A DNA stretch of 64,000 bases from Candidatus Bathyarchaeota archaeon (lineage in GTDB: Archaea > Thermoproteota > Bathyarchaeia > Bathyarchaeales > UBA233): the NCBI GenBank assembly GCA_025057795.1, contig JANXEP010000068.1, positions 124,001 to 188,000 of the forward strand. The letters run 5' to 3'. The translations under genes were made by a program, and so were the position numbers. The notes under the pieces were generated by a model. It did no database searches and was not told the DNA's origin. It was given only the letters and a program-made list of their open reading frames with translations. Positions 1-8,541 of this stretch are shown one piece after another. How positions within the stretch are numbered: position 1 is the stretch's first letter; each line of letters starts with the position of its first letter.

Positions 1-63
1 CCGTCTGAAGGCGAATATTCGGGTGCTGGGGAGTATTAAGATACGCCTGAAAAAGAGAAGAAA

Positions 64-309
64 ATTTTAATAGGCCCTCCAAAGCTTACCCGCTTCGAGA
101 AGGCAAGGGTAGTGGGGGCTAGGGCCCTCCAAATTTCTATGGGCGCTCCTATACTCATAGACGTACCAGAGGGGCACTCAAGCCCGATAGACATAGCCCT
201 AAAAGAGCTTGAGGCTGGCGTGCTGCCAATAACCATTAGGCGCACCTTGCCCGACGGCACATATCAGGATATACCTTTAAAGTGGCTTCTGGAAGGAGAA
301 AAGAGCTAA
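64..309 (+). CDS. rpoK: RNA polymerase subunit K (Rpb6 homologue), start unresolved
   Basis: Small subunit of the archaeal RNA polymerase core that helps hold the clamp and assemble the enzyme. The family core is clear: [15 protein letters not shown], then [10 protein letters not shown] and a C-terminal block with [20 protein letters not shown]. The start is a problem. An in-frame TAA lies at 37-39, and between it and the core there is no ATG, GTG or TTG. The only in-frame GTG (112) falls inside the conserved motif and would delete [12 protein letters not shown] at 64 or ATA at 70 are the least bad starts, and 64 is used here. The frame upstream of the TAA (bases 1-36) is acidic, like an N-terminal extension, so a base error or a real nonsense codon is also possible. 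The identity is secure; the 5' end is not. Confidence 0.8.
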   Translation: MLIGPPKLTRFEKARVVGARALQISMGAPILIDVPEGHSSPIDIALKELEAGVLPITIRRTLPDGTYQDIPLKWLLEGEKS

Positions 310-350
310 AACACTTTTCTCTTTTCTTGCATTAATACGTTTGCTGGTTG

Positions 351-833
351 TTAGGCTTTAGCTTTGTTTAGGTTTCTTTTTGCCGTTTTGAGGGTTTCCC
401 GTATTCTCGTCCAGTGGGCGCCTTGCCAGTAGATTTGCCCGCATTTTGGGCATTCCCAAAACTCGTTGTAGTGGTAAAAGGTGGTTTTTTCAACTTTGCC
501 CTCCACTTTTTCTTTAGGTACAGGTTTTACTCTGGCGTTGCATTTTGGACACCTTGATTTTGCCATGTCTACGTCTAGGCTTATTTTGAATTTCTGAGCA
601 AGCTTTGCCAACCGTTCAGCTTCTGTTTGGCCATCCATGTAGAGGGCTTGAACGCCTTTTGCGGTGGCTTGCTGGTAAAGCTCCAAATCCCTTGTTAATA
701 GGATTCTATGCTCCTTCTTGGCTATTTCAATAAGCTGCAAGTCGTCTAACTTGTTAGAGTATTTCACGTTGTGTCCCAGCATGCGGAGCCACCGGGTTAG
801 TTTTCCAAGCATCCCGTCAACAATGAACTTCAT
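351..833 (-). CDS. Mut7-C RNase domain protein (PIN-like, with zinc ribbon)
   Basis: About 160 residues. The N-terminal half begins KFIVDGMLGKLTRWLRMLG and contains ILLTRDLELY, the acidic pattern of the Mut7-C/PIN-like nuclease fold. The C-terminal half has two CPKC pairs (RCPKCNAR and ECPKCGQIYW) forming a zinc ribbon, followed by the family ending GAHWTRI. Members are predicted RNases; the substrate is unknown. The start is taken at ATG 833, behind GAGG six bases upstream, rather than at 848. It overlaps the 3' end of the dihydroorotase gene by 17 bases, so the two are probably co-transcribed. Family assignment is strong; the cellular role is open. Confidence 0.85.
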   Translation of the reverse strand: MKFIVDGMLGKLTRWLRMLGHNVKYSNKLDDLQLIEIAKKEHRILLTRDLELYQQATAKGVQALYMDGQTEAERLAKLAQKFKISLDVDMAKSRCPKCNARVKPVPKEKVEGKVEKTTFYHYNEFWECPKCGQIYWQGAHWTRIRETLKTAKRNLNKAKA

Positions 834-2175
834 GCTTAGCCTCACCACATATTATTTCGCCAGCTTCAGCCTCAGCCACTATTTCATCGTCGTCCATAAC
901 CAATTTACCACCAACGAAGGTTTTAACGGGTTTTCCTCTGACGGACACGCCGTTAAATGGGGAATATTTAGCCTTTGAATAAAACTTTGCGGCTTCTATG
1001 ACGTGTTTCCTCTTTAAATCCACAACTACAAAGTCGGCTCTGCCTCCTTCCTTTAGGCTTCCCCTATCCTTCAAATGGAAAATTCTAGCCGGGTTTTCAG
1101 CCGTCAACCTAACTATGTCAGCTATAGTTAACCGCCCGTTGTTAACTTCATTAAGCAATAGGGGCAGCGTTGTCTCCAGTCCAGGTATGCCCGTCTTAAC
1201 TTGCCAAATGTCACTGGCGTTTTTCTCATCAAGCGCATGGGGCGCATGGTCTGAGGCTATCAAATCAACTAAACCAGCTTTGACGCCGCGCCAAAGGGTT
1301 TCAGCGTGGTGTTTCTCCCTGACAGGGGGCACGGTCAACGCCAACCCGCCTAAACGCTTCAAATCTTCGACAGACAAGAAAAGGTGATGCGGCGTCGCCT
1401 CGCATGTTACGGGAAGCCCGGCTTTTTTCGCCTCAGCCACGGCTTTTAAGCCTTCTTCGCTGCTTAAGTGGCAGAAGTGCACATGTGTGCCGGTTTTTTT
1501 AGTGATGGCGACCACACGCTGGATGGCTTTGACTTCGGCCTCTTCAGAATGCGCCTTAAGAAAGGCTTCAACATCATTGCAGCCCTCGCTTCTTAGCCTT
1601 TTCTCAGCGTTTTTCACTAAAATTTTGTCTTCAGCATGCACTGCTATGGGAGTTTTCCGCCCGACATTTATGAAAGCTTCTTTTATGGCAAGGTCGTCTT
1701 CAACGTTCAGTCCGCCAACCTGCTCGCCCATGAAAAGCTTAAAGGCTACGGCGCCCTCTTTCATTATTTGGCTGATTTCTTGCAGCATTTGCGGAAACTC
1801 GGAGTAGAAGCCAACATTAACTAGAACCTTCTTTTCAGCAGCCTTCATTCTGTTTTTTAAGGTTTCGGCGCTCATGGTTACAGGGTTGTTGTTGGGCATG
1901 TCTAGAACTGTGGTTATTCCGCCAGCTGCGGCGGCGGCAGTTCCGCTGTAAAAGTCTTCCTTGTAGGCTTTGCCCTCGTCCCTAAGGTGAACGTGGACGT
2001 CTATCAAGCCGGGTAAAACTAGAAGCCCTTTAAGGCTTAGGGTTTTTTCAGCCATAGGCATGCTGGCTTCCTTGCCAATTTTGAGAATTTTTCTATTCTT
2101 TATCGCTAAGCAGCATTCCGCCACAGCGCCGTTTACATAGGCTTTTAAGTCTCTTAATACCAAGTCTGCGTCCAA
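817..2175 (-). CDS. pyrC: Dihydroorotase
   Basis: A 452-residue cyclic amidohydrolase, predicted to interconvert carbamoyl-aspartate and dihydroorotate in pyrimidine synthesis. The metal motif DVHVHLRDEG (His61, His63) is followed by YKEDF, AVHAED, HFCHLSSEEG and ASDHAPH, the usual order of dihydroorotase/allantoinase metal and substrate residues. The loop reads RDEGKAYKED where many dihydroorotases have RDPG. Allantoinase is the main alternative, but an archaeon with pyrF in the same window makes the pyrimidine role more likely. It is the upstream partner of the Mut7-C gene. Confidence 0.87.
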   Translation of the reverse strand: MDADLVLRDLKAYVNGAVAECCLAIKNRKILKIGKEASMPMAEKTLSLKGLLVLPGLIDVHVHLRDEGKAYKEDFYSGTAAAAAGGITTVLDMPNNNPVTMSAETLKNRMKAAEKKVLVNVGFYSEFPQMLQEISQIMKEGAVAFKLFMGEQVGGLNVEDDLAIKEAFINVGRKTPIAVHAEDKILVKNAEKRLRSEGCNDVEAFLKAHSEEAEVKAIQRVVAITKKTGTHVHFCHLSSEEGLKAVAEAKKAGLPVTCEATPHHLFLSVEDLKRLGGLALTVPPVREKHHAETLWRGVKAGLVDLIASDHAPHALDEKNASDIWQVKTGIPGLETTLPLLLNEVNNGRLTIADIVRLTAENPARIFHLKDRGSLKEGGRADFVVVDLKRKHVIEAAKFYSKAKYSPFNGVSVRGKPVKTFVGGKLVMDDDEIVAEAEAGEIICGEAKHEVHC

Positions 2176-2211
2176 TTTAGTTCTCTCTGGAACAAATAGG
2201 AGGGGTTGACG

Positions 2212-3636
2212 CTAAATAAATTTAGCTTTAAGCCTCTCAGCAAAATCTTTTTCCGTAAAAGTTTCCACAGTCTCTTTAACCTTCTGAAACAATGTTTTGC
2301 TCAATAAGCCTTTATTGAAGGCTTTTTCCAACTTTTCCATGTCTAAGACCTTGGATTCACAGTTTGGGAGAATGCAAACGTCCACTTCCAAGTCTACGTA
2401 ACGCATTGCCTTTGGATAAACCTCGACTGGGGTGTTAAGGTTTATGTATGCGCCCTTCCACACCCCGTTTTTAGAGAAGTAGCTTGTGGTTATGTGCCAC
2501 CCGCCTGGCTTTGTTTCGCTTACAGCTTTATCGCCAGCCTCCTTTGCCACACCCAGCCCGTCGTAGAACCCGTCAGTCTTTATGGTTCTCCAATACCTTA
2601 TCTTTTCCTCGTCTATGGATTCTATCGTGGCTTGCCCAAGGCGTAAAACCAAGCCGCTGAGCTTTACGTGTTCAACGTCTACGGTTGAGCCTTCCTCTGG
2701 GAATTCCGGCTGAATTTGCCTTTTAAAGAGTTCTTTCACATCCTTCATGTTTTGGCCTTTTTCAAGGAGTTTTTCAGCCATTTCAAGGGCGGCTGAAACT
2801 TTGCCGCCGCAGCTCTTGTAGAAGTGGTGTCCGTCAATGGTTGGCGTGACGGTTGCTCTCAGCTCGTCTAGTTTCCTCTTGGAGGATTGGGGAAATTCAA
2901 CGTCCAAAAAATGTAACCCTTCAACTAGGAGGGATGGAGCCTCCGCAGATTTTGCCTTCTCGTTTAAGGCTTTTGCTTTATCGGCTAGCTCTGCAACTTC
3001 TTTTTCCAAAAAATCTTTTTGCATGTGGGCTGCGGGTTCTCGCCAGATTATACCCCAGCCTTCCGGGGACAGTTTCCCTCCTAAAGCGTAGAGCTCCGTC
3101 CGCTTGTTTATGTCGCGGATTTTTAGGCTTACGCCAACCTTGCCATCTTTTACGAGTATGGCGTTTTTTCCGACGATTTTAATTTTAGTTGTTAAAAGTG
3201 GGGTTTTCTTTCCAATCCTTTTGCGTTCAACTTGGACTGTTACCGTGCCTTGGTTTTCGCTTGGCGCTTCCGCTTTTGGGATTGTTCCAACGGTTTCCGC
3301 TCCTATTTGGACGTAAACGACGCTTTCATTTCTGCCTATGATGGCTCCCTTGTATATGCCGTTGACGCTTACCGCCCATTTTCGGGTTATGACGTCTTCC
3401 AAAGACGAGTGCAAGGCTGATTGGAAGGCTTCTGTAGCTTGGGCTGTGCCTAAGGCTATAACTCCTTGAAGGTCATTCCTGTCCTTTATTTTCATGTCCG
3501 GAGGCTCGTCGTCTTCTTGGATGCCGAAGCGGTTTTTGATGGCTTGGGAGGGCTGAACTATTTTGAAGCCGTTTTCTAAAAGCAGTTTTGTTAGGGCGGT
3601 TGTGTATATCCCCCTAACTTTAGCCCTCAGCTTCAT
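2212..3636 (-). CDS. Probable ribonuclease FAU-1 (AU-1 RNA-binding protein)
   Basis: A 474-residue member of the archaeal FAU-1 family, related to RNase E/G. The family opening VRGIYTTALTKLLLENGF and the phrase IVQPS are present, then an S1-like section (about residues 85-160, with GAIIGRNESVVYVQIG) and a C-terminal DUF402-type domain (WHITTSYFSKNGVWKGAYIN, YVDLEVDVCI). Family members bind and cleave RNA, including rRNA precursors. Its first four bases overlap the end of rtcA, so translation is probably coupled and an RNA-processing role is shared. Catalytic residues cannot be confirmed by eye. Confidence 0.85.
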   Translation of the reverse strand: MKLRAKVRGIYTTALTKLLLENGFKIVQPSQAIKNRFGIQEDDEPPDMKIKDRNDLQGVIALGTAQATEAFQSALHSSLEDVITRKWAVSVNGIYKGAIIGRNESVVYVQIGAETVGTIPKAEAPSENQGTVTVQVERKRIGKKTPLLTTKIKIVGKNAILVKDGKVGVSLKIRDINKRTELYALGGKLSPEGWGIIWREPAAHMQKDFLEKEVAELADKAKALNEKAKSAEAPSLLVEGLHFLDVEFPQSSKRKLDELRATVTPTIDGHHFYKSCGGKVSAALEMAEKLLEKGQNMKDVKELFKRQIQPEFPEEGSTVDVEHVKLSGLVLRLGQATIESIDEEKIRYWRTIKTDGFYDGLGVAKEAGDKAVSETKPGGWHITTSYFSKNGVWKGAYINLNTPVEVYPKAMRYVDLEVDVCILPNCESKVLDMEKLEKAFNKGLLSKTLFQKVKETVETFTEKDFAERLKAKFI

Positions 3637-4688
3637 TCAACCTTTTCCACCTTGTAAACTTCGTTAATTTTTTCAACCTTGAACTTTACGCCTAGAAGGG
3701 TTTCAGCTAGCCAAATGTTTGCCTCCAAATGGTCTGAAAACGTTCTCGTCATGTATGCTGACCTCCCCTTCGCTAGAGCCACATAGGGAACCAGTAGATC
3801 CGCTAAATGCACGTCAACCGTCGCCGCCTTCGTGGAAATTTCCATCCAAAGTTTTTCAGCAGCCTCAACGCCGACAGCCTCGCTCGTCTTTTTAAGCTCT
3901 CCTATGGCATCAGCGCCCAAAACTGCACCCCTGTCGGTTTCAGCCCACAGAACTATGGAGCTTCCCTTCTGCAGAGGGTTCGACTGGTCGTTTATTGTTT
4001 GGATGTCGGCAGCCACGCCTTTCGCCATCAAATAGTTTTTTGCTGATGCTGCTTGGCGTTCTGCAACCCTCCTATCGGCTAGGGAGGTGCAGACGGAAAC
4101 CCCTCTCACAGAGGTTAGATCGCCAAACTCTTCTAAGCGTAGTGGCTTAAGCTCTTTGCACGGCTCAACAGTTAAAGTTACCTCGCCCATGCCTTTTGGA
4201 TAATAGCCATATCTATGAACCCTTATGGACGCGTTTATCCCCATATGCTTTAACACTGGCAGAAAAACGTAACGAAGGTAGTTTATTGTAGGCGAGTTGG
4301 AAACATCCGTGCCGCCTTTGGAAATGTGGAGACTAACAGTGTTTTCGGCGAATACGCAGATGGGCAGAACCGTCATGATAAGCATTGGGATGCTGCCAGC
4401 CGTGCCAATTTCAGCTTCGAACCTTCCGCCCTTAATCCCTTTTGGGGTGAACCAAAGCTCCCGCGAGTTAAGCACTGCACCCTTCACTTGAGCTTCGCAG
4501 AGCTTAGCTGCAGCCAAAACAGCCTCTAAATGTTGAGGCCGCAAGCCCGGTTGAGGCCTGCTGTGCCTAATGTTGTATATGTGGAGGGGTTTTCCGAGGA
4601 TGGATGCTAAGGCTATTGAGAGCCTAAGGATTGTTCCACTTCCGCTTTTTTGGCTTCCGTCAACCTCGATCAACTGCGGATGAGCCAC
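3633..4688 (-). CDS. rtcA: RNA 3'-terminal phosphate cyclase
   Basis: RtcA converts an RNA 3'-phosphate to a 2',3'-cyclic phosphate using ATP, through an enzyme-AMP intermediate. Family motifs are present: IEVDGSQKSGSGTILR near the N-terminus, RPQPGLRPQHL, AEIGTAGSIPML and HLADLLVPYVAL near the C-terminus, where the family has its nucleotidylated histidine. The reading frame opens at TTG 4718, but a minus-strand TATA-like box at about 4723-4731 puts the transcript start near 4700. GTG 4688 (used here) or TTG 4673 is therefore more likely. It overlaps fau-1 by four bases. Confidence 0.87.
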   Translation of the reverse strand: MAHPQLIEVDGSQKSGSGTILRLSIALASILGKPLHIYNIRHSRPQPGLRPQHLEAVLAAAKLCEAQVKGAVLNSRELWFTPKGIKGGRFEAEIGTAGSIPMLIMTVLPICVFAENTVSLHISKGGTDVSNSPTINYLRYVFLPVLKHMGINASIRVHRYGYYPKGMGEVTLTVEPCKELKPLRLEEFGDLTSVRGVSVCTSLADRRVAERQAASAKNYLMAKGVAADIQTINDQSNPLQKGSSIVLWAETDRGAVLGADAIGELKKTSEAVGVEAAEKLWMEISTKAATVDVHLADLLVPYVALAKGRSAYMTRTFSDHLEANIWLAETLLGVKFKVEKINEVYKVEKVE

Positions 4689-4719
4689 CTTTTTTCCAAT
4701 AATTTTGAGTCTAAACAAT

Positions 4720-4731
4720 TAATAAATACAG
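4720..4731. promoter_or_regulatory. A/T-rich bidirectional TATA region
   Basis: The sequence TTAATAAATAC lies between divergent rtcA and the unknown gene at 4771. Read on the minus strand it gives TATTTATTA, about 25-30 bases before the inferred rtcA transcript start. Read on the plus strand it would place a start near 4745-4750. No palindromic operator is visible here. Confidence 0.4.
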
Positions 4732-4770
4732 CTACGAAAGTATAAGGATTTGAAAGGAACGTGTCCAGTC

Positions 4771-5166
4771 ATGATTGCGGATAAAGAGAAAGTTGAAAAA
4801 CTTATTGAGAGAATTGACGAGCTTCTCATAGTCCTAAACACTATTGCGGAGGATCTTAGAACGGTCTCAACTTCGCTTAAATCCCTTGCAGTTTCACAGT
4901 TGACTCCACCTTCCACGCCTGCACCGCCATCGGAACTTGAAATGGAGGGGGAGAGGGGGATAGACGAGGTTAGGATGGCGTTTCCCGAGGATTTGGAGGG
5001 ACTCCTCAGCTTTGAGGATAAGAACGAGTTTATAGTGATAAAGCCCCGCCAATTTCTAGGCTCTGAAAACTTCGCAAAAATAGCCTCCATCGTGCGGGGT
5101 TTGGGCGGAGACTACGTAAGCGCCGGAAAAGAGTCCCACTTTAGGGTTCCAAAGAAAAAGTTTTAA
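4771..5166 (+). CDS. Conserved-looking protein with coiled N-terminus, function unknown
   Basis: Not recognised as a named family. The protein has about 131 residues in three parts: a charged helical segment (EKVEKLIERIDELLIVLNTI) likely to form a coiled coil; a Pro/Ser-rich linker (TPPSTPAPPSE); and a compact basic C-terminal domain with KPRQFLGSENF and YVSAGKESHFRVPKK, which looks like a small ligand- or nucleic-acid-binding module. ATG 4771 is preferred; TTG 4750 would be a near-leaderless alternative adding seven residues. It is convergent with acylphosphatase. A DNA-binding role is a guess from the basic tail. Confidence 0.65.
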   Translation: MIADKEKVEKLIERIDELLIVLNTIAEDLRTVSTSLKSLAVSQLTPPSTPAPPSELEMEGERGIDEVRMAFPEDLEGLLSFEDKNEFIVIKPRQFLGSENFAKIASIVRGLGGDYVSAGKESHFRVPKKKF

Positions 5167-5171
5167 AACGG

Positions 5172-5447
5172 CTAATACCTTATTTCGAAATCCCTAAACT
5201 CTCCAGTGAAAGTTTCCCATTTAACATCCACTTTGGTAACCCTTGCACCCGGCGGCCCCCGCTTGCAGAATTCAATAAGCTGCTTAACGTTTTCTTCTTC
5301 GCCTTCGAAAATCGCCTCAACCTTGCCGTCTGGGGTGTTGCGAACCCAGCCCTTAACGCCTTGCTTTTTGGCCTCGCGCCTAGTTTCAGCTCTGAAGAAA
5401 ACCCCTTGAACCCGCCCGCTAACAAACACATGTGCCCTAACCTCCAT
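5172..5447 (-). CDS. acyP: Acylphosphatase
   Basis: Hydrolyses carboxyl-phosphate bonds such as acetyl phosphate and carbamoyl phosphate. The hallmark [18 protein letters not shown] carries the catalytic arginine, and [18 protein letters not shown] carries the catalytic asparagine. The C-terminal FRDFEIRY is typical. From ATG 5447 the protein is about 91 residues, the normal family size; the frame also opens at 5468. It stands alone, convergent with the gene at 4771. Confidence 0.93.
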   Translation of the reverse strand: MEVRAHVFVSGRVQGVFFRAETRREAKKQGVKGWVRNTPDGKVEAIFEGEEENVKQLIEFCKRGPPGARVTKVDVKWETFTGEFRDFEIRY

Positions 5448-5624
5448 ATCAACGCCCCCTTTATGCACTGTTCAATTTTCCCCAACGAAACATAATGGTT
5501 TCCGTGTCAATTTTAAAATCGAAAGGGAGATATGGCTTTTGCCGCAGTATCCTCATATTAATGGGATGCAGCGACTTAAATTTTCAGCTTTTCAAAGGGT
5601 AAGCCGGATAAAGGTTTTGGCAAA

Positions 5625-5634
5625 ACTTTTATAT
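5625..5634 (+). promoter_or_regulatory. TATA box for the luciferase-family oxidoreductase
   Basis: CTTTTATATC is centred about 26 bases upstream of ATG 5657. This is the archaeal TATA-to-start distance and implies a leaderless transcript beginning at or next to the ATG. It supports ATG 5657 over GTG 5651. Confidence 0.55.
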
Positions 5635-5656
5635 CATAAGCATTAATGAAGTGAGT

Positions 5657-6529
5657 ATGAAGTTTGGAATTTGCCCAACCCCTCATCCTTGGTGGAAAAA
5701 CATCAAACAGCTCCGCGATTGGATTGTGGAGGTTGAAAGACTCGGCTACGATGGAGTATTCATGCCAGACCATCACAGCATGATGAAGCCCATGTCTGAC
5801 GAGGTGTTAGACGCATGGGCAACCCTCTCATATTTCGCCGCTGCCACGGAAAAACTCAGGCTTGGGACAGACGTTACCCCCATACCGAGGTGGGTTCCAA
5901 GCCAACTGGCAAAGGTTATCGCCACGGTTGACGTGCTTTCAAACGGGAGGGTCATCGCCGGCTTCGGCGCAGGCAGCATCCCCGACGAGTTCGTAAACTA
6001 TTCGCCGCAGGGTTTGGAGCCGCCGCCGATGAGGGTTAGAAGGTTTTCTGAGGGATTGCAGCTTATCCTTCGGCTCTGGACGGAGGAAAAAGTGAACTTC
6101 GAAGGGAAATACTATAAGGCGAAGGACGCTGTGCTCTTGCCTAAACCAGTTCAAAAGCCCCATCCGCCCATATGGTCTGGAGGGCAAGGCCCCCACATGC
6201 TTAAAATAACCGCTAAATACTTTGACGGCTGGGTTTTTCCAAGGCTTGTTCCGGGAATGGCTTTACCTCCAGAGTTATGCGAGGCCCGTATGAGGGTTAT
6301 CCAAAAATACGCAAAAGAGTATGGGCGGGACTTAACCAACTTCACTTTTGGCGTATTAGGAAGCATAACAGACTCGGCTGAAGTGATAGAGGCTTACAAA
6401 AAATTAGGCTGTCAATATTACATTGTGGAGCTTTTCAAAGGCCCGGGACTATCAAATCCATTCCCAGCTGACGAATACGTGAGCGCTAGTAGAAAGTTTG
6501 CGGAAGAAATAATGCCATCCTTCGTGTAA
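5657..6529 (+). CDS. LLM-class (luciferase-like) flavin/F420-dependent oxidoreductase
   Basis: About 290 residues of the bacterial-luciferase-like TIM barrel, which contains F420-dependent enzymes such as methylene-tetrahydromethanopterin reductase as well as FMN enzymes. Visible family features are KFGICPTPHP at the N-terminus, the early ERLGYDGVFMPDHH, TDVTPIPRW, LSNGRVIAGFGAG and WSGGQGPHMLKI. The sequence alone does not tell F420 from FMN; in an archaeon F420 is plausible. Substrate unknown. It is monocistronic, with its own TATA box. Confidence 0.82.
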   Translation: MKFGICPTPHPWWKNIKQLRDWIVEVERLGYDGVFMPDHHSMMKPMSDEVLDAWATLSYFAAATEKLRLGTDVTPIPRWVPSQLAKVIATVDVLSNGRVIAGFGAGSIPDEFVNYSPQGLEPPPMRVRRFSEGLQLILRLWTEEKVNFEGKYYKAKDAVLLPKPVQKPHPPIWSGGQGPHMLKITAKYFDGWVFPRLVPGMALPPELCEARMRVIQKYAKEYGRDLTNFTFGVLGSITDSAEVIEAYKKLGCQYYIVELFKGPGLSNPFPADEYVSASRKFAEEIMPSFV

Positions 6530-6662
6530 ATCTTCGCCTCTAACCTATTTTCTTTGCGCTGTTTCTTTCACTTTAACTCACCTCTCTCCCTAGGGCGTTT
6601 TTGTCGTTTCGCCGCTGGTTTTAAAAGCAAACTTTTCGAAACCGATTTTTGGAGGCTCAGCT

Positions 6663-6998
6663 TTGCTGGAGACTAACCGTGGAAAATTGGTGGTTTACAC
6701 GTCAAGTCTGGCTTCTTACCAGGGGAGACTTAAACCTGTAAGTGCGGCGGCTGAAAAGGCGGCTAAAGCCCTGAACCTAGACCTTGAGATTATAACTTTA
6801 GAAGGTAAGGCTGTACCAATATGCATTTATTACAAGGACGGAGACGGAGAACCCATTCCCATCTACTGCGACAAAAACCAGAGGCCTACCGTGAAAAAGG
6901 TTTGCAGTGCCTTAAAGAGCATGATGTTTGTGCTGTCTTTCCACCCAAAGTATTCGGCTTTAAGAAAAATCCGAAAGGAAATAATGCAGTTTTCCTAA
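6663..6998 (+). CDS. Hypothetical protein, function unknown
   Basis: Not recognised. A 111-residue protein from TTG 6663, chosen because GGAGG lies eight bases upstream. The middle is a beta-rich stretch (LDLEIITLEGKAVPICIYYKDG) with a second acidic repeat, EPIPIYCDKN. The C-terminus is basic (KIRKEIMQF). No signal peptide or membrane helix is visible. Its last four bases overlap the end of the convergent MATE gene. Confidence 0.6.
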   Translation: MLETNRGKLVVYTSSLASYQGRLKPVSAAAEKAAKALNLDLEIITLEGKAVPICIYYKDGDGEPIPIYCDKNQRPTVKKVCSALKSMMFVLSFHPKYSALRKIRKEIMQFS

Positions 6999-8386
6999 GT
7001 ATGCATGACTTCTTGGGTTTCCAAAACTTTTAGTTTCCGAAACTCTAAGGCAGTCCACGCAAAACCAAGAATAAATGCTGACACTCCGGCGACCACGTAC
7101 GCACCCCAGAGGCCAGTTAAACCAAACAGGTATGGCATGATTAGAAGACTCGGTATTAAAAATAGGAGTTGACGGGAAGAGGACACGATTAAAGCTGGAA
7201 CAGCCTTGCCGATTCCCTGGAAAAAGGAGCTTAACGTTAACTCTGGAACGGTTAAGAAGCCCAAAGCAAAGATGCGCAGGGCAGTTGACCCCACCGCTAG
7301 AAATTCGGGGTCGGCGTTGAACAAAGACAAGATGTGCGTTGGAAAAAGCATAGCTGCAATGCACCATATAACCCCCCAAATAAAGCTGACTATTCCAGCT
7401 TTTATCACTAATTCGCGGATGCGCCTGTTTTTGCGAGCCCCGAAGTTGTATCCTACAAGCGGCAGCGTCCCTTGGCTGACGCCGACACAGAAACCGAAAT
7501 TTATCATGCCCACTCTGAAGAGAACGCCGAGCACGGCAAGCGGAATAGTTCCAAACGCTGCAGCTGTTCTGCATGCCAATATTTGGGCTATGGAGACCGC
7601 TCCCATTCGTAGGGTGTTGGATGCTCCAATACTGTAGATGTCAGCTACTATTCTGGGCTTTGGAACGAAGTAGGCGCGTTTAAACTGGTATATCGACTTA
7701 AAAGCTAAATAGGGAACCAGAAAGGCTAGTCCTATAACCCGTCCAACAAACGTTCCAAGCGCCGCGCCGGCAATGCCGAAGGCTGGAAAAGGACCAATGC
7801 CAAAAACAAGTATGGGGCTCCAAAAAATGTCTGCGGCGCTTGCAATGACTGAACCTGCGCTGGCAACTGCGGGACTTCCCTGTGTCCTAATAAGCTCAGC
7901 TACAACAATTAAGAAGAAGTCTATGGGCATGGCTAAAGTTTCAATAAGCATGTAACTGTAGGCAAAAGGCATAACTGATTCGTTGGCGCCAAAGAGTCTA
8001 AGCAAAAATTCCAGGTTTATTACGCAGATGAGGGCAACTAAACCGCTCACGATGAAGAAGAGGGATATGCTGTTACATGCTGCTCTGTCAGCTTCTTCCT
8101 TCCTTTTAGCGCCGAGATGCCTAGCGATTAAAGAGGAGCCTCCAACACCTATCCCGGCGCCTATGGCCCTGTATATAGCCATCAACGGGCCAGCAACGGA
8201 TAAAGCTGCAAGGGCTTCAGCGCCGAGCCGCCCAGTCCAAAGGGCATCAAAAATTTCATAAGCAGCCCCCGCTTCAACGGCAATTATTGACGGTGTGGAA
8301 AATCGGAACAATAGTTTTGAAATTTTTTCTTGCCCCATTGCCGTTACTCTTTGATGAGCGGAGGCCCCGAAGTCTTTTTTCATCAA
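6995..8386 (-). CDS. MATE-family multidrug/cation antiporter
   Basis: A 463-residue integral membrane protein with about twelve hydrophobic helices in two halves. Family signatures include GAAYEIFDALWTGRLG and ALSVAGPLMAIYRAIGAGIG in the first half, and VGVSQGTLPLVGYNFGA in the second. MATE proteins export drugs or metabolites using a proton or sodium gradient. Candidate starts are ATG 8386, 8383 and 8338; the last would give the usual short cytoplasmic N-terminus before KISKLLFRFSTPSII. Substrate unknown. Confidence 0.85.
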   Translation of the reverse strand: MMKKDFGASAHQRVTAMGQEKISKLLFRFSTPSIIAVEAGAAYEIFDALWTGRLGAEALAALSVAGPLMAIYRAIGAGIGVGGSSLIARHLGAKRKEEADRAACNSISLFFIVSGLVALICVINLEFLLRLFGANESVMPFAYSYMLIETLAMPIDFFLIVVAELIRTQGSPAVASAGSVIASAADIFWSPILVFGIGPFPAFGIAGAALGTFVGRVIGLAFLVPYLAFKSIYQFKRAYFVPKPRIVADIYSIGASNTLRMGAVSIAQILACRTAAAFGTIPLAVLGVLFRVGMINFGFCVGVSQGTLPLVGYNFGARKNRRIRELVIKAGIVSFIWGVIWCIAAMLFPTHILSLFNADPEFLAVGSTALRIFALGFLTVPELTLSSFFQGIGKAVPALIVSSSRQLLFLIPSLLIMPYLFGLTGLWGAYVVAGVSAFILGFAWTALEFRKLKVLETQEVMHT

Positions 8387-8400
8387 ATTTCCTCTGTTGG

Positions 8401-8410
8401 TTAACGTTAA
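8401..8410. promoter_or_regulatory. Perfect palindrome before the MATE gene
   Basis: TTAACGTTAA is a perfect 10-bp palindrome 15 bases before the MATE start. It lies between that start and a minus-strand TATA-like box (TTTATAAAT, about 8445-8453). The position suits a repressor site close to the transcript start. A short A/T-rich palindrome can arise by chance. Confidence 0.25.
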
Positions 8411-8541
8411 ACTCTTTTGAATTACGGAGAACTGTTGTTTTTAATTTATAAATTTAACCCAACTTGAATAGAAACTACTATGGAATCCAAGCCTAAGACA
8501 ACATTCAAAATTATTATGCAGCTTAAGGAAATTATAAGGGG

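Noticed and set aside
6960..7574. 204-codon minus-strand frame inside the MATE gene
   Set aside because: A second frame within the transporter with Arg/Ser-rich content and no start signal.
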